From Parachlamydiales bacterium (GTDB lineage Bacteria; Chlamydiota; Chlamydiia; Chlamydiales; SM23-39), in contig PLXF01000195.1 of NCBI GenBank assembly GCA_003151315.1, positions 1 to 7,579 on the forward strand: DNA of 7,579 bases. Direction: 5' to 3'. The notes under the pieces are model-generated. The model saw nothing but the letters and a program-made list of their open reading frames with translations. It searched no databases and was not told the origin of the DNA. Positions 5,817 to 7,579 of this stretch are shown here, piece by piece (position 1 is the first letter of the stretch; each line of letters begins with the position of its first letter). The position numbers were made by a program, and so were the translations under genes.

Positions 5817-5818
5817 AC

Positions 5819-7579
5819 TTATTCTGCTTTGAGGACTTCCATGAAGGCGCTTTGAGGGATGTTGACTTTGCCTATTTCTTTCATTTTCTTTTTGCCCTCT
5901 TTCTGTTTTTCCCAGAGCTTGCGCTTGCGGCTGATGTCTCCGCCGTAGCATTTGGCCGTGACATTTTTCGTGATGGCGCTAATTGTTTCGCGGCCGATAA
6001 TTTTGCCGCCAATCGCCGCTTGGATAGGTACTTTAAAGAGCTGTTGAGGGATAACTTCTTTTAGTTTAGCGCAAATCGCTCTTCCCTTAGCTTCTGCTTT
6101 TGTCCGATGTACGAGGCAGGAAAAGGCGTCGACGGGCTCTTCATTGACCCGGATTTCTAGTTTTACAATGTCGCTTTGGTCATAGGTGTCGTTTTCATAA
6201 TCAAACGATCCGTATCCTCGCGTCACCGATTTGAGTTTGTCGTTAAAGTCGGTGATGATCTCGTTCATAGGGAGGCGATAGGTGAGGAGAAGGTGAGTGG
6301 CGCTCATCGTCTCTGTTTTCAGCAGTTCTCCCCGTTTATCCATCGTTAAGCTCATAATGGCGCCCATGTAATCGGTGGGAGTCATGATGTGCACTTTTAC
6401 CCAAGGCTCTTCTACGAAGTCGATCATGGCAGGATCTGGGTAGCGGGCTGGATTGTCGATGGTTAACGTGTCGCCATTATTGAGGGTAAATTTATAGATA
6501 ACGGAAGGGGCTGTCGTGATGATATCGAGATTGAATTCTCGCGTAAGCCGCTCAAAGACGATTTCTAAATGGAGAAGGCCTAAAAATCCGCAGCGAAATC
6601 CAAAACCTAAGGCTAAGGAACTCTCTTGTTCTACATGAAGAGCTGAGTCGTTGAGTTGCAGTTTTAATAAGGCGTCGCGCACAGCTTCAAAGTCAGAAGA
6701 GTCGATCGGATAGATACCGGCAAAGACGACAGGAGAGATCAGTTTAAAGCCAGGAAGGGGAGTTGATGCGGGATTTTTATGTAAGGTGATCGTATCCCCA
6801 ATTTTTACATCGGCCGTGTTTTTAATATTCGCAACGAAATAGCCCACTTCGCCAGGTCTAAGGATATCGGCAGGTTTTTCATTAGGAACAAAGATGCCCA
6901 CCTCAATGATTTCAAATGTTTTGTGGGTCGCCATGAAGCGGATGAGCGATTTTTTGGTCACCTCTCCACTAATGATGCGAACATACACCATCACGCCGCG
7001 ATAAGGGTCGTAGTGGGAATCGAAAACGAGGGCGCGCAGGAGGTTGTCTTCAACGGGTTTGGGTGCGGGGATGTCGGTTAGGATTCGTTCTAAAACAAGG
7101 GCAATACCGATCCCTGTTTTGGCCGAAATTAAAAGGGCCTGTGAGGCGTCGATGCCGATCACCTCTTCGATCTGTTTTTTTACCGCTTCGGGATCGGCCG
7201 CGGGAAGGTCGATTTTATTGATAACGGGAAGGATTGCTAAATTCCGTTCTATAGCGAGGTGGACGTTGGCTAAAGTTTGCGCTTGCACCCCTTGCACCGC
7301 GTCAACGACGAGAAGAGCCCCCTCACAAGCGGAGAGAGATCGGGAGACTTCGTAGGCAAAGTCGACGTGGCCTGGAGTATCGATCAGGTTAATCCGGTAG
7401 ACTTGCCCATCGTTTGCGAGATAGTCCATGGTGACGGGACGCGCTTTAATTGTGATGCCCCGCTCTCGTTCGAGATCCATATTGTCGAGAAACTGCTCTT
7501 GCATATCTCGCGCTTGGACTGTATGGGTCAGCTCTAATAGGCGATCAGCCAGGGTCGACTTTCCGTGGTCGATGTGGGC
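5819..7579 (-). CDS. lepA: Elongation factor 4 (LepA), translational GTPase; N-terminus cut by window edge
   Basis: Ribosome-binding GTPase of the EF-G-like family, proposed to act on stalled or mistranslocated ribosomes and in initiation and 30S assembly. The frame is open through the right edge: codons at 7579-7505 encode [16 protein letters not shown]..., the P-loop, so the ATG at 7504 is internal and perhaps a dozen N-terminal residues are missing. Counting from the edge, G1 is AHIDHGKST (1-9), G2 lies in RERGITIK (38-45), G3 is DTPGH (67-71), G4 NKID (121-124) and G5 SAKTG (152-156). The LepA-specific half follows, with [15 protein letters not shown] and the basic tail [21 protein letters not shown]. 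The 586 residues seen fit a family length near 600. Features such as [14 protein letters not shown] and [11 protein letters not shown] agree with chlamydial LepA as I remember it. It is the likely first gene of a lepA-kinase-kinase transcription unit. Confidence 0.98.
   Translation of the reverse strand, partial: AHIDHGKSTLADRLLELTHTVQARDMQEQFLDNMDLERERGITIKARPVTMDYLANDGQVYRINLIDTPGHVDFAYEVSRSLSACEGALLVVDAVQGVQAQTLANVHLAIERNLAILPVINKIDLPAADPEAVKKQIEEVIGIDASQALLISAKTGIGIALVLERILTDIPAPKPVEDNLLRALVFDSHYDPYRGVMVYVRIISGEVTKKSLIRFMATHKTFEIIEVGIFVPNEKPADILRPGEVGYFVANIKNTADVKIGDTITLHKNPASTPLPGFKLISPVVFAGIYPIDSSDFEAVRDALLKLQLNDSALHVEQESSLALGFGFRCGFLGLLHLEIVFERLTREFNLDIITTAPSVIYKFTLNNGDTLTIDNPARYPDPAMIDFVEEPWVKVHIMTPTDYMGAIMSLTMDKRGELLKTETMSATHLLLTYRLPMNEIITDFNDKLKSVTRGYGSFDYENDTYDQSDIVKLEIRVNEEPVDAFSCLVHRTKAEAKGRAICAKLKEVIPQQLFKVPIQAAIGGKIIGRETISAITKNVTAKCYGGDISRKRKLWEKQKEGKKKMKEIGKVNIPQSAFMEVLKAE

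Noticed and set aside
7502..7504. ATG at 7504 as the start of lepA
   Set aside because: The 25 upstream codons to the window edge are in frame and encode the G1 P-loop AHIDHGKST.
7044..7537. Two + strand frames opposite lepA
   Set aside because: They are antisense to the conserved GTPase domain and have no SD or family signature.

Overview
The window looks like chromosomal DNA from a member of the Chlamydiae, probably an environmental (Parachlamydia- or Waddlia-like) lineage rather than Chlamydia itself. The main evidence is LepA, whose C-terminal half resembles, from memory, chlamydial LepA much more than the E. coli type. A second hint is that gnd and lepA, direct neighbours in Chlamydia trachomatis as I recall, both lie here, but with two extra genes between them. 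Genus cannot be decided from the sequence alone.

Layout, left to right. (1) Bases 1-1302, + strand: the 3' part of a cation-chloride-cotransporter (SLC12-like) membrane transporter, entering from outside the window. (2) About 1303-1663: a possible tiny membrane protein and a small hairpin. (3) 1664-1736, - strand: tRNA-Arg with anticodon CCU. (4) 1737-1880: a divergent control region with a perfect 28-bp palindrome, a near-consensus sigma70/66-type promoter and a good Shine-Dalgarno for gnd. (5) 1881-3338, + strand: complete gnd, the decarboxylating 6-phosphogluconate dehydrogenase of the oxidative pentose phosphate pathway. (6) 3335-4498 and 4568-5755, - strand: two tandem, paralogous, eukaryotic-like protein kinases with unusual active-site motifs. 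(7) 5819-7579, - strand: lepA (elongation factor 4), nearly complete but cut by the right edge.

lepA and the two kinases run in one direction with short gaps (63 and 69 bp), so they could be co-transcribed. gnd converges on the last kinase with stop codons overlapping by 4 bp.

The most interesting material is the kinase pair. By eye both lack the usual beta3 VAIK lysine (His instead), both have a lysine in the glycine-rich loop where the eukaryotic WNK ('with no lysine') kinases carry theirs, both have DFN in place of DFG, and both share an unrecognised N-terminal extension. The first kinase of the pair is also preceded by a 10-bp perfect inverted repeat that would hide its Shine-Dalgarno sequence in RNA reading through from lepA, but not in RNA from a candidate local promoter.
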